Origin: Spongiactinospora sp. TRM90649 | Lineage (GTDB): Bacteria > Actinomycetota > Actinomycetes > Streptosporangiales > Streptosporangiaceae | Direction of reading: 5' to 3' | Assembly: GCF_029382225.1 (NCBI RefSeq) | Contig: NZ_JARLTC010000017.1 | Span: 1-64,000 of the forward strand | DNA: 64,000 nucleotides | In this document: positions 26,651-35,044 of the stretch, in pieces | Layout of the letters: each line of letters begins with the position of its first letter | Position numbering within the stretch: the stretch's first letter is position 1 | The notes under the pieces: model-generated | What the model saw: only the letters and a program-made list of their open reading frames with translations | What the model was told of the DNA's origin: nothing | The model's database searches: none | Made by a program: the position numbers and the translations under genes

Positions 26651-27016
26651 ATGAGGAGGGCAGGTTCCCCACCGGCGAGCGCCGACGAACTCGCCGACCG
26701 CTGCCGCACGGCCGGGCTCGTGCTGGAACGCCCCGTCGAACCGTCGGATCTGGACCAAGCTCTCGCCGTCATCGACGCCTGGACGCAGGTCGTCGACGCC
26801 ACGGACGAGCGCGAGAAGGCCGAGCTGGTCAACGCGATGCCGGCCCGGTCCGCCGCCTATCCCCGGCTGACCGACCACGCGCGCGCGGCCGCCGGCTGCG
26901 AGACGATCTTCGCGGACACCTCGCGTAATGCACGGCAGCGCCACTGCTCCCAGCCGTGCGCCAACCGCGACGCGGTACGCCGCCACCGCGCCCGCCGGTC
27001 CACGCCCGCGACCTGA
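26651..27016 (+). CDS. Truncated CGNR zinc-finger / ABATE-type protein
   Basis: 121 residues. The end reads CETIFADTSRNARQRHCSQPCANRDAVRRHRAR, the CGNR zinc-finger signature, preceded by a short ABATE-like stretch. Intact family members run to about 180 residues or more and begin with a longer ABATE domain, so the 5' part appears missing. The usual first Cys pair of the finger is reduced to one Cys (AAAGCETIF), so zinc binding is doubtful. It may be a decaying regulator. The start ATG 26651 is uncertain, with no ribosome site seen. Confidence 0.5.
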   Translation: MRRAGSPPASADELADRCRTAGLVLERPVEPSDLDQALAVIDAWTQVVDATDEREKAELVNAMPARSAAYPRLTDHARAAAGCETIFADTSRNARQRHCSQPCANRDAVRRHRARRSTPAT

Positions 27017-27166
27017 CACCGTCGTCGACGACCCATAACACGGCTCCATACCGCGAACCCTTACATAGCGTCATGTTATGGAAACTTGTGGGGTTACTAC
27101 TCCAAAGCGCTGAATGCGAGCCTGACGCCACCCGGCCGGGCTCCTTCGCACCCCCCAAGGAGCCAT

Positions 27167-29569
27167 GTGAACCCCAAAATCAGGCGAGGTGGCGTCGCCG
27201 TACTGGCGACCGTCGCCCTGACCGTTTCTTCGGTGTCCGCGCCTTCGTGGGCATCGGACTTATCGCAGACCGAACGTGCACCCGCCCAGACCAATGCCCA
27301 AGGATCCGCGCAGACCCTCGCCGTGACCGCCGCTCCTGACCCGGTGCAGCGTGCCAAGGCCGTGTCGAGCGCGCAGAACGCGCTCACCGCCGCCGCCGAC
27401 CAGCTCAAGGTCGCGCCGTCGGACGACTTCAAGCTGGAACGAGCCATCTCCGGCGCCCGCGGCGTGCAGTACCTGACCTATAAGCGGCTGCACAAGGGCC
27501 TGCCGGTATATGGCGGCGAGGCGATCGTCACCACGGACATCTCCGGCCAGGTCGTCCACTCGGTGGCCAGCGGCCAGCAGAGCGAACTGGCGGTGTCCGC
27601 CACGCCGAAGGTCACCGCCGCCCAGGCGGCGCAGACCGCCCGCGAGCGGCTGGTCAAGGTCGAGAGCGTCGGCAAGCCGACCCTGTCGATCTACGCGGCC
27701 ACGAAGACCCCGCGGCTCGCGTGGGAAGTCAGCGTCACCGGCAGGACCAAGGACGCCCCCAGCATCCAGCACGTGTACGTCGACGCCGTCAACGGCAAGG
27801 TCGTCGACGCGTGGGACGACGTCCGGGCGGGCATCGGGAACGGCTACTACAACGGCAACTCGGTGCAGATCACCACATCGGGCTCCGGCAGCAGCTACTC
27901 GATGGCCGACAGCACCCGGCCCGGCCTGCGGTGCGGCGGCATGAACGGCCAGACCTACACCGGTACCGACGACAACTGGGGCACCGGAGCCGGCACCAAC
28001 CTGGAGACCGCCTGCGTCGACGCGATGTTCGGGGGGCAGAAGGAATGGGACATGCTCCGGGAGTGGCTCGGCCGTAACGGGATCAACGGCTCGGGCGCTC
28101 ACTTCCCCGTCCGCGTCGGCCTCAACGAGGTCAACGCCTACTGGTACGGCACCCACGCCGAGTTCGGCCGTAACTCCAGCAGCACCCGCCAGCTCACCCC
28201 GCTCGACGTGGTGGGCCACGAGTTCGGCCACGGAGTCTTCCAGTTCTCCGGCAGCGGCGGCTCCGGCTCCGGCAACGAGACCGGCGGCATGAACGAGTCC
28301 ACCGGCGACATCATGGGCGCGCTCACCGAGCACTACGTCAACCACCCGGCGAGCCTCGACCCGCCGGACTACCTGGTCGGCGAGGAGGCCGACCTGGCCG
28401 GCTCCGGCGAGATCCGCAACATGTACAACCCGCAGGCCAAGGGGCACCCGAACTGCTACAGCTCGTCGCTTCCCTCCCAGCCGGTGCACAACGCGGCCGG
28501 ACCGCAGAACCACTGGTTCTACCTGCTCGCCGAGGGCACCAATCCGGTGGGCAAGCCGGCCAGCACGGTCTGCTCCGGCCCCACGCCGCTGACCGGCATC
28601 GGCATCCAGAAGGCCGGTCAGATCTTCATGGGCGGTCTGAACACCAAGACCGCTCCGTGGAACCACGCCAAGGCGCGCGTCGCCACGCTGAACGCCGCCA
28701 AGTCGCTCTTCCCCGGTAGCTGCGTCGAGTTCAACGCCACGAAGGCGGCCTGGACCGCGGTGAACGTCCCGGCGACGAACGACCCGACGTGCACCTCTCA
28801 GGGCAACGACTTCTCGGTCAGCCTCAACCCGGCCTCGGGAAGCGTGAACACGGGTGAGACCGCGCAGACCACGCTGAGCACCACGGTCACCACCGGCAGC
28901 GCCCAGTCGGTCAGCCTGCGCACGACCGGCACCCTGCCCGCAGGCGTCTCGGTCACCTTCACCCCGGCCACCATCCAGTCCGGCCAGTCCTCGACCGTGC
29001 GGGTGAGCACCGCCTCGAACACCCCCACGGGCACGCACTCCATCCGGATCCTCGCCGACGGCGCGTCCGTCGACAAGGAAGCCGCCTACTCGCTGAACGT
29101 GGGCACGGTCGCGCAGGACGACTACTCGATCGCCCTCAACCCGACCTCGGCGACCGTCGAGCGGGGCGCGTCCACCCAGACCACGCTGAGCACCACGGTC
29201 ACCAACGGCAGCGCCCAGTCCGTCTCGCTCTCCGCCGGCACCCTGCCGACGGGCGTGACCGTCACCTTCAGCCCGGCCACCATCCAGTCCGGCCAGTCCT
29301 CGACGGTGACGATCGCGACCACGGCCGGCGCGACCGTCGGCACGCACACCATCAGCCTGAACGGTGATGGGCCCTCGGCCGACCGCTCCGCCTCGTTCAG
29401 CCTGACCGTGAACGGAGGCGGCGGCGAAACCACCTGGGCGACATGGACCGCGTACACCGCGGGCCAGATAGTGACCTACCAGGGCGTCTCCTACCGGTGC
29501 ATCCAGGCGCACACCTCACTGCCTGGATGGGAGCCGTCGAACGTACCGGCCCTGTGGGCTCGCGTCTAG
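27167..29569 (+). CDS. Secreted M4 (thermolysin-family) metalloprotease with chitin-binding tail
   Basis: 800 residues. Signal peptide (about 1-28), FTP and PepSY propeptide regions (about 95-225), an M4 catalytic domain with the zinc site H351-E-F-G-H355 and Glu377 in GGMNESTGD, and active-site His in AGPQNHWFYLLAEG. Two near-repeat Ig-like domains (each with FTPATIQSGQSSTV-type text) follow, then a C-terminal CBM5/12-like module (WTAYTAGQIVTYQGVSYRC). It is exported, self-processed, and likely binds chitin while digesting protein. GTG 27167 follows AAGGAG by 4 nt. It is paralogous to the protein at 44448, and both reading frames begin (V/M)NPK after similar leader DNA. Confidence 0.93.
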   Translation: MNPKIRRGGVAVLATVALTVSSVSAPSWASDLSQTERAPAQTNAQGSAQTLAVTAAPDPVQRAKAVSSAQNALTAAADQLKVAPSDDFKLERAISGARGVQYLTYKRLHKGLPVYGGEAIVTTDISGQVVHSVASGQQSELAVSATPKVTAAQAAQTARERLVKVESVGKPTLSIYAATKTPRLAWEVSVTGRTKDAPSIQHVYVDAVNGKVVDAWDDVRAGIGNGYYNGNSVQITTSGSGSSYSMADSTRPGLRCGGMNGQTYTGTDDNWGTGAGTNLETACVDAMFGGQKEWDMLREWLGRNGINGSGAHFPVRVGLNEVNAYWYGTHAEFGRNSSSTRQLTPLDVVGHEFGHGVFQFSGSGGSGSGNETGGMNESTGDIMGALTEHYVNHPASLDPPDYLVGEEADLAGSGEIRNMYNPQAKGHPNCYSSSLPSQPVHNAAGPQNHWFYLLAEGTNPVGKPASTVCSGPTPLTGIGIQKAGQIFMGGLNTKTAPWNHAKARVATLNAAKSLFPGSCVEFNATKAAWTAVNVPATNDPTCTSQGNDFSVSLNPASGSVNTGETAQTTLSTTVTTGSAQSVSLRTTGTLPAGVSVTFTPATIQSGQSSTVRVSTASNTPTGTHSIRILADGASVDKEAAYSLNVGTVAQDDYSIALNPTSATVERGASTQTTLSTTVTNGSAQSVSLSAGTLPTGVTVTFSPATIQSGQSSTVTIATTAGATVGTHTISLNGDGPSADRSASFSLTVNGGGGETTWATWTAYTAGQIVTYQGVSYRCIQAHTSLPGWEPSNVPALWARV

Positions 29570-29590
29570 CCCTCATCTGACCGGTACGGT

Positions 29591-29637
29591 TTACGCCCCG
29601 TCCGCACCAGCCCCATCGGGGGGTGGACGGGGCGTAA
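29591..29637. terminator. Strong hairpin between convergent genes
   Basis: TTACGCCCCGTCC (29591-29603) is the exact reverse complement of GGACGGGGCGTAA (29625-29637), with a 21-base loop. It lies between the M4 protease stop and the P450 stop, so it probably terminates both convergent genes. Confidence 0.8.
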
Positions 29638-29675
29638 GCATGTCCGGGACGGTCTCGATCGGCGTCAGGGCCCGA

Positions 29676-30902
29676 TCACCAGGTGACCGGGAGTTCGTGG
29701 ACGCCGTACACGGCGCCGTCGCGCTTGAACGGCAGGTCCTCGGCCGGTGTGGCGAGCCGCAGGGTGGGGACGCGGCGGAACAGCGTGTCGAAGACGATCC
29801 GCAGCTCCATCCGGGCCAGGTTCTGCCCGAGGCACTGGTGCGGGCCGAAGCCGAAGGCGATGTGGTGGCGGGCCCCGCCGCGCTCGACGTCCAGCACGGC
29901 CGGGTCCTCGAACGCCGCCGGGTCCCAGTTGGCCGACAGGGTCGAGACGATGACGCCCTCGCCCGCCTTGATGCTCACCCCGCCGATCTCCACGTCTTCC
30001 GTGGCCAGCCGGGAGGTGACCCCGTCGGCGATGGTGAAGTAGCGCAGCAGTTCCTCCACCGCCATGGACGTCTTGCCCGGGTCGGCCGTGATGAGGGCCA
30101 GTTGTTCCGGATGGGTGAGCAGCCCGAGCACGCCGAGCGAGATCATGTTGGCCGTGGTCTCGTGCCCGGCGGTCAGCAGCAGGAAGGCCAGGCTCACCAG
30201 GCCCGCGTGGTCGAGGGCGCCCGTCTCACGTTGCCGGGCGATCTGCCGGCTGAACAGGTCGTCGCCGGGGTCGGACTCCTTGCGGGTGAGCAGGTCGTCG
30301 AGGTAGGCGCGCACCTCGAAGAAGGCCCGCCGGCGATCCTCCAGCGAGGTCCGGCGCACCATCATGGCGGTGCGGCTCTGGAAGAAGTCGTGGTCGGTGT
30401 AGGGGACACCGAGGAGTTCGCAGATCACCAGGGAGGGCACCGGCAGGGACAGCGCCCGCACGAGGTCGATGGGCCGCCGGTCGGCGGCGAGCATGTCGTC
30501 GATGAAGTGGTCGACGATGTCCTGGATGCGCGGGCGCAGCGCGGTCAGCCGCCGCAGAGTGAACTCGCCGAGCACCGCACGGCGGGCTGCGGAGTGCTCG
30601 GCCCCGTCCATGCCGAGCATCAACGGCGGCTGACCGCGAAGCTCCCGCAGGGTCGCCGCGTCCAGGGTGAAGAGCGGGAAGCCGTCCTTGCGCTTGTCCG
30701 AGGAGAAGCGGGGGTCGGCGAGGACGGCGCGGCCCTCCTCGTACCCGGACACGAACCACGCCTCACCGCCACTGGTCAGGTTGATCCTGTTGACCGGCGC
30801 CCGCTCGCGCAGCCGGTCGTAGGCGGTGGGCGGTGCGTACGGGCAGTCACGCTCGACCGGCAGCTTCAGGCCGGTGAGTTCATCGGCGGCGCTCTTCGTC
30901 AT
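29676..30902 (-). CDS. Cytochrome P450 (CYP105-like)
   Basis: 408 residues with the I-helix AGHETTAN, the K-helix EELLRYF and the heme loop FGFGPHQCLGQNLAR (Cys ligand). It is a soluble actinobacterial P450 of the CYP105/107 type, which oxidises diverse small molecules with a separate ferredoxin. It lies 45 bp downstream of an ECF sigma factor gene in the same direction, and the two may be cotranscribed. No ferredoxin gene is beside it; the substrate is unknown. Confidence 0.93.
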   Translation of the reverse strand: MTKSAADELTGLKLPVERDCPYAPPTAYDRLRERAPVNRINLTSGGEAWFVSGYEEGRAVLADPRFSSDKRKDGFPLFTLDAATLRELRGQPPLMLGMDGAEHSAARRAVLGEFTLRRLTALRPRIQDIVDHFIDDMLAADRRPIDLVRALSLPVPSLVICELLGVPYTDHDFFQSRTAMMVRRTSLEDRRRAFFEVRAYLDDLLTRKESDPGDDLFSRQIARQRETGALDHAGLVSLAFLLLTAGHETTANMISLGVLGLLTHPEQLALITADPGKTSMAVEELLRYFTIADGVTSRLATEDVEIGGVSIKAGEGVIVSTLSANWDPAAFEDPAVLDVERGGARHHIAFGFGPHQCLGQNLARMELRIVFDTLFRRVPTLRLATPAEDLPFKRDGAVYGVHELPVTW

Positions 30903-30946
30903 GAGGGACCTCCCGGTAACAGATCTGGCGGAGTCATCAGTGGTGT

Positions 30947-31891
30947 TCAGCGCAGGGTGAGCGGGGTCTCGGATTCGATACGGGTGAGCTTCTGCGGGTT
31001 GCGGACGTAGTAGAGGCCGGTGATCCTGGCCTCCTCGACCCGGACCGCGATGACGCCGTCGATCTCGCCGTCCAGGCGGAGGAGGAGCGCCGGGTTGCCG
31101 TTGACCATCGTGGGCTCGCTGGTGAGCGCGACCTGGGCCCTGGCGAGGCCGTTGACGATCATGCGGGCCACCTTGCCGGCGCCGGTGATCGGCCGCGGCG
31201 CGGCCTGCTTGACGCCGCCGCCGTCGCTCACCAGGACGACCTCGGGGGCGAGCACGTCGAGCAGCCCTTGCAGGTCCCTGGTCTCCAGCGCGCGCTGGAA
31301 CGACTCCAGCGCCACCCGGGCCTGGCTCGCGGAGACCGCCTCGCGGGGACGGCGGGCATCGACGTGCCGTCGGGCCCGGTGCGCGATCTGGCGGACCGCC
31401 GCCGGGGTCTTGCCGACGGCGGCCACGATCTCCTCATAGCCCATGTCGAAGACCTCGCGCAGCACGAAGACGGCGCGCTCGGTCGGCGACAGCGTCTCCA
31501 GGACGAGCATCAGCGCCATCGACACGCTCTCGGCGAGCTCCACGTTCTCGGCCACGTCCGGCGCGGTGAGCAGCGGCTCGGGCAGCCAGGGACCGACGTA
31601 GTCCTCCTTGCGACGCCGGATGGCGCGCAGCCGGTCCAGCGAGCGCCGGGTCGTGATCCGCACCAGGTAGGCGCGCTGGTCGGCCACCTGTGCGAGGTCG
31701 ACCTTGACCCACCGCAGCCAGGTCTCCTGCAGCGCGTCTTCGGCGTCGGCCGCCGAGCCGAGCATCTCGTAGGCGACGGTGAACAGCAGGTTGCGATGGG
31801 CGATGAACGCCTCGGTCGCCGGGTCCATCCGGCCGTCGCCGGCCACCGGCTCGGCCGTGCCCCTCGTCGTCGTGTCCCCGCACTCGTCCAT
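30947..31891 (-). CDS. ECF sigma factor, ECF41/SigJ-like with SnoaL-like C-terminal domain
   Basis: 314 residues: sigma region 2 (AFIAHRNLLFTVAYEMLGSAADAEDALQETWLRW), region 4 (LSPTERAVFVLREVFDMGYEEIVAAVGKTPAAVRQIAHRARRHV) and a long C-terminal SnoaL/NTF2-like domain ending YYVRNPQKLTRI. The C-terminal domain is the hallmark of ECF41, which modulates its own activity without a separate anti-sigma factor. ATG 31891 has AAGGAG six bases upstream. The divergent SDR and FAD oxidoreductase match the oxidoreductase partners typical of ECF41 loci. Confidence 0.9.
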   Translation of the reverse strand: MDECGDTTTRGTAEPVAGDGRMDPATEAFIAHRNLLFTVAYEMLGSAADAEDALQETWLRWVKVDLAQVADQRAYLVRITTRRSLDRLRAIRRRKEDYVGPWLPEPLLTAPDVAENVELAESVSMALMLVLETLSPTERAVFVLREVFDMGYEEIVAAVGKTPAAVRQIAHRARRHVDARRPREAVSASQARVALESFQRALETRDLQGLLDVLAPEVVLVSDGGGVKQAAPRPITGAGKVARMIVNGLARAQVALTSEPTMVNGNPALLLRLDGEIDGVIAVRVEEARITGLYYVRNPQKLTRIESETPLTLR

Positions 31892-31919
31892 GCCTGGCTC
31901 CTTCCCGCTCCGTACACAA

Positions 31920-31946
31920 GGCGCCGGTGGCCACCGTTCTGTGACA
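31920..31946 (-). promoter_or_regulatory. ECF41-type promoter for the sigma gene
   Basis: On the minus strand TGTCACA (31946-31940) is followed after 16 bases by CGCC (31923-31920), upstream of the sigma start at 31891. ECF41 promoters are reported as TGTCACA, a 16-bp spacer and CGTC; here the -10 has one change. It suggests autoregulation. Confidence 0.6.
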
Positions 31947-31980
31947 CCCGCGACCGGTGACACACGTCATACGACCGCAC

Positions 31981-32007
31981 TGTCACAAAGCCCGGGGCGC
32001 CGACGCC
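31981..32007 (+). promoter_or_regulatory. ECF41-type promoter for the SDR/FAD oxidoreductase pair
   Basis: TGTCACA (31981-31987), a 16-bp spacer and CGCC (32004-32007) on the plus strand, about 44 bp before the SDR start. It has the same spacing and -10 variant as the minus-strand element, which supports both being real sites for this sigma factor. Confidence 0.62.
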
Positions 32008-32050
32008 GCATGGTCGTAAGGACGCCGTGCGGAAGGAACGGAAAGTCATC

Positions 32051-32920
32051 ATGAGCAAGGTCTGGTTCATCACCGGCTCGTCCCGCGGCCTGGGCCGCCA
32101 CTTCGCCGAGGCCGCCCTGGCCCGCGGCGACCAGGTGGCCGCGACCGCCCGGAACCCCGACGACCTCGGCGAGCTGGTCGCCGCCCACGGCGAGGCGGTG
32201 CTTCCGCTGGCGCTGGACGTGACCGGCAGGGCCGCCGTCTTCGAGAGTGTGCGGCGGGCCAGGGAGCGCTTCGGCCGACTCGACGTCATCGTGAACAACG
32301 CCGGCTACGCCCAGGTCGGCGCGGTCGAGGAGCTGACCGAGCAGGACCTGCGCGACCAGTTGGAGACCAACCTGTTCGGCGCGGTGTGGGTGATTCAGGC
32401 CGTGCTGCCGTACCTGCGCGAGCAGGGTGCCGGGCACATCATCCAGCTCTCCTCCGCGGCCGGGCTCATCGCCATGCCGCTCAGCGGCGCCTACAGCGCC
32501 TCCAAGTGGGCTCTGGAAGCCCTGAACGAATCCCTCGCCCAGGAAGTCGCCGACTTCGGCGTCAAGGTGACCGTGATCGAGCCCGGCGGCTTCGCCACCC
32601 GGTCCGGCCAGAACCCCGACCCCCTGAACAACGGCCACCTGACCGAGCCCGACCCGATCTACGACGGCCTTCGCCGGCGCATCGCCGCGTTCGCGGGAAA
32701 GCAGCCCGCCGGCGACCCGGCCGCCGCGGCCCGGGCACTCCTCAAGATCGTCGACTCCGGCGACCCGCCCCTGCGGGTGCTCTTCGGCCAGGGCTTCTAC
32801 CCGATGCTCCAGCAGGTCTACGCCGACCGGCTCAAGACCTGGGCCGACTGGCAGGACCTCTCCGCGCAGGCGCACGGCGACCCCACCAGAAGTGAGCGAA
32901 CCGACAGGAGCGAACCGTGA
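32051..32920 (+). CDS. SDR-family oxidoreductase (ECF41 target)
   Basis: 289 residues: VWFITGSSRGLGRHFAEAAL (Rossmann), NNAGYAQVG, and catalytic Tyr/Lys in SGAYSASKWALEALNESLA. It is a classical SDR. ATG 32051 is preceded by GGAACGG. It is divergent from the ECF41 sigma gene and coupled to the FAD oxidoreductase by a 4-nt overlap, so it is the first gene of the likely sigma-controlled operon. Reaction unknown. Confidence 0.9.
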   Translation: MSKVWFITGSSRGLGRHFAEAALARGDQVAATARNPDDLGELVAAHGEAVLPLALDVTGRAAVFESVRRARERFGRLDVIVNNAGYAQVGAVEELTEQDLRDQLETNLFGAVWVIQAVLPYLREQGAGHIIQLSSAAGLIAMPLSGAYSASKWALEALNESLAQEVADFGVKVTVIEPGGFATRSGQNPDPLNNGHLTEPDPIYDGLRRRIAAFAGKQPAGDPAAAARALLKIVDSGDPPLRVLFGQGFYPMLQQVYADRLKTWADWQDLSAQAHGDPTRSERTDRSEP

Positions 32921-34119
32921 AGCACCGCATCGTCGTCCTCGGCGCCGGCTACGCCGGGGCCTACGCGGCCGGGAACCTGGCACGCCGGCTGTCCCCGCAG
33001 GACACCGAGATCACCGTGGTCAACGCCGTGCCGGACTTCGTCCAGCGAATGCGGCTGCCCCAGGTGGCGGCCGGCCAGGAGATCGAGGCCCCGAAGCTCA
33101 CCGACGTCTTCGCGGACACGGGGATCCGGCTGCGCCTGGCCCGCGTCACCGCCATCGACCCCGAACGTCAGGTCGTCGCCTTGACTGACGCCGACGGCGG
33201 GGGCGGCGAACTCGGCTACGACACGCTGCTCTACGCGCTCGGCAGCCACGTCGCCGACCACGGCGTCCCCGGCGTGACCGAGCACGCCTTCAACGTCACC
33301 GGCCGCCCCCCGGCGCTGCGCCTGCGCGAACACCTGGACGGCCTGGACGGTCGGGGCGAAGGCGGAAACGTGCTGATCGTCGGTGACGGGCTGACCGGCA
33401 TCGAGACCGCCACCGAGATCGCCGAATCCCGCCCCGGCCTGTCGGTGACGCTCATCGCCCGCGGCGAACTGGGCGCGCGGCTCTCCCCCGGAGCCCGCGA
33501 CCACCTGCGCCGGGCCTGCGACCGGCTGGGCATCACCGTGGTGGAGCACACCAGCGTCGAAGCCGTCGAAGCCACGCGGGTGCTGTGCGCCGACGGCACC
33601 ACCCTGGCGTCCGACGCGACCGTGTGGACGGCCGGCTTCGCCGTCACCCCCATCGCCGCCGCCGGCGGGCTGGACGTCACCGAGACCGGCCAGATCATCG
33701 TCGATCGCACCATGCGGTCGGTCTCACATCCCAACGTGTACGCCATCGGCGACAGCGTCCACGCCATCGGCGACAACGACCGCCCGCTCCCGATGTCCTG
33801 CGCCTCGGCCGGCTACACCGGCCGCCAGGCCATCGACGCGATCGTGGGACGCCTGACCGGCCGCCCGATCGCGAACACCAAACTGGTCTACACGTACAAC
33901 CACATCAGCCTCGGACGACATGACGGGATCCTGCAACTGGTCGACACCGAAGGCCGGGCCAAGCCGACGTACAAGGGCGGCCGCAAAGGCGCGTACATCA
34001 AGGCGGCCATCCTCAAAATGGCCCTATGGGCCACCTCCCACCCCACCTACGGCCTCCCCAAACGCAAGCACCGCCTCGCCACCACCCCGGACAAGACCAC
34101 TCGCATAGCCGTCTCCTGA
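32917..34119 (+). CDS. NAD(P)/FAD-dependent oxidoreductase (NDH-2-like)
   Basis: 400 residues: N-terminal GxGxxG (IVVLGAGYAGAYAAGNLARR), second nucleotide motif VLIVGDGLTGIETATEIAES, and the FAD loop NVYAIGDSVHAIG. It belongs to the type II NADH dehydrogenase group and differs from the related protein at 13111. GTG 32917 overlaps the SDR stop (GTGA). The basic Lys-rich tail (KHRLATTPDKTTRIAVS) is unusual. It is probably a membrane-surface oxidoreductase expressed under ECF41 control. Confidence 0.9.
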   Translation: MKHRIVVLGAGYAGAYAAGNLARRLSPQDTEITVVNAVPDFVQRMRLPQVAAGQEIEAPKLTDVFADTGIRLRLARVTAIDPERQVVALTDADGGGGELGYDTLLYALGSHVADHGVPGVTEHAFNVTGRPPALRLREHLDGLDGRGEGGNVLIVGDGLTGIETATEIAESRPGLSVTLIARGELGARLSPGARDHLRRACDRLGITVVEHTSVEAVEATRVLCADGTTLASDATVWTAGFAVTPIAAAGGLDVTETGQIIVDRTMRSVSHPNVYAIGDSVHAIGDNDRPLPMSCASAGYTGRQAIDAIVGRLTGRPIANTKLVYTYNHISLGRHDGILQLVDTEGRAKPTYKGGRKGAYIKAAILKMALWATSHPTYGLPKRKHRLATTPDKTTRIAVS

Positions 34120-34133
34120 CCCGCCCTCACCCC

Positions 34134-34159
34134 GAGGCCGGCCCAACCCGGCCGGCCTC
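34134..34159 (+). terminator. Terminator hairpin after the FAD oxidoreductase
   Basis: GAGGCCGGCC (34134-34143) pairs perfectly with GGCCGGCCTC (34150-34159) over a 6-base loop, 14 nt after the oxidoreductase stop. There is no T-tract, as is common in high-GC actinomycetes. Confidence 0.75.
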
Positions 34160-34247
34160 ACCGCCCCACCGCATGCCCGGCGTCGAGTGCCTGCTCGGTG
34201 AGCAGGCGGCCGGTAGGGCCGTTGGCCCCGAAGACTGCGATCCGCAT
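34158..34247 (-). pseudogene. NmrA/SDR-like NAD(P)-binding protein remnant (first 29 residues)
   Basis: ATG 34247, with AAGGA upstream, encodes MRIAVFGANGPTGRLLTEQA, a textbook GxxGxxG nucleotide-binding N-terminus, but the frame stops after 29 residues inside the neighbouring terminator. Normal family members run to 200-300 residues. It is an intact start fused to nothing, so I take it as a deletion remnant. Confidence 0.65.
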
Positions 34248-34444
34248 GATGGTCGTCCTTCCATGGCAAGGGACGCCGTTCGGCCATGCGCCCACCCTAA
34301 ACGGGCAGCCCATGGCCGCCGCGGCCTGGGCGCCGGCGGGTCATTGACACCGGCAGGGTCACCCATTGACGATGCGTCTGCCGGAATCCCATCGTGCGGT
34401 GTCTCGGCCTGCGGGTCGGCGCCGTCCCCGAAAGGTGCACAGCC

Positions 34445-34942
<498 letters not shown>

Positions 34943-35020
34943 ACACCTCATTCCCCGCACCGCATGGACGCGTGAGCCCGAAACCAGCGGACATTGACAT
35001 GGAACGATATTTCACATTCG

Positions 35021-35040
35021 ATCTCCTGCAAGCAGGAGGT
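35021..35040 (+). promoter_or_regulatory. Hairpin covering the sialidase Shine-Dalgarno sequence
   Basis: CTCCTG (35023-35028) pairs with CAGGAG (35033-35038) over a CAAG tetraloop; flanking AT and TG-wobble pairs extend the stem to eight. The 3' arm contains the GGAGG ribosome site of the ATG at 35045. A TTGACA (34994-34999) lies upstream as a possible -35. Confidence 0.6.
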
Positions 35041-35044
35041 AGAG

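Noticed and set aside
29676..30902. P450 as part of an antibiotic cluster
   Set aside because: There are no biosynthetic neighbours; a sigma factor and oxidoreductases are adjacent instead.
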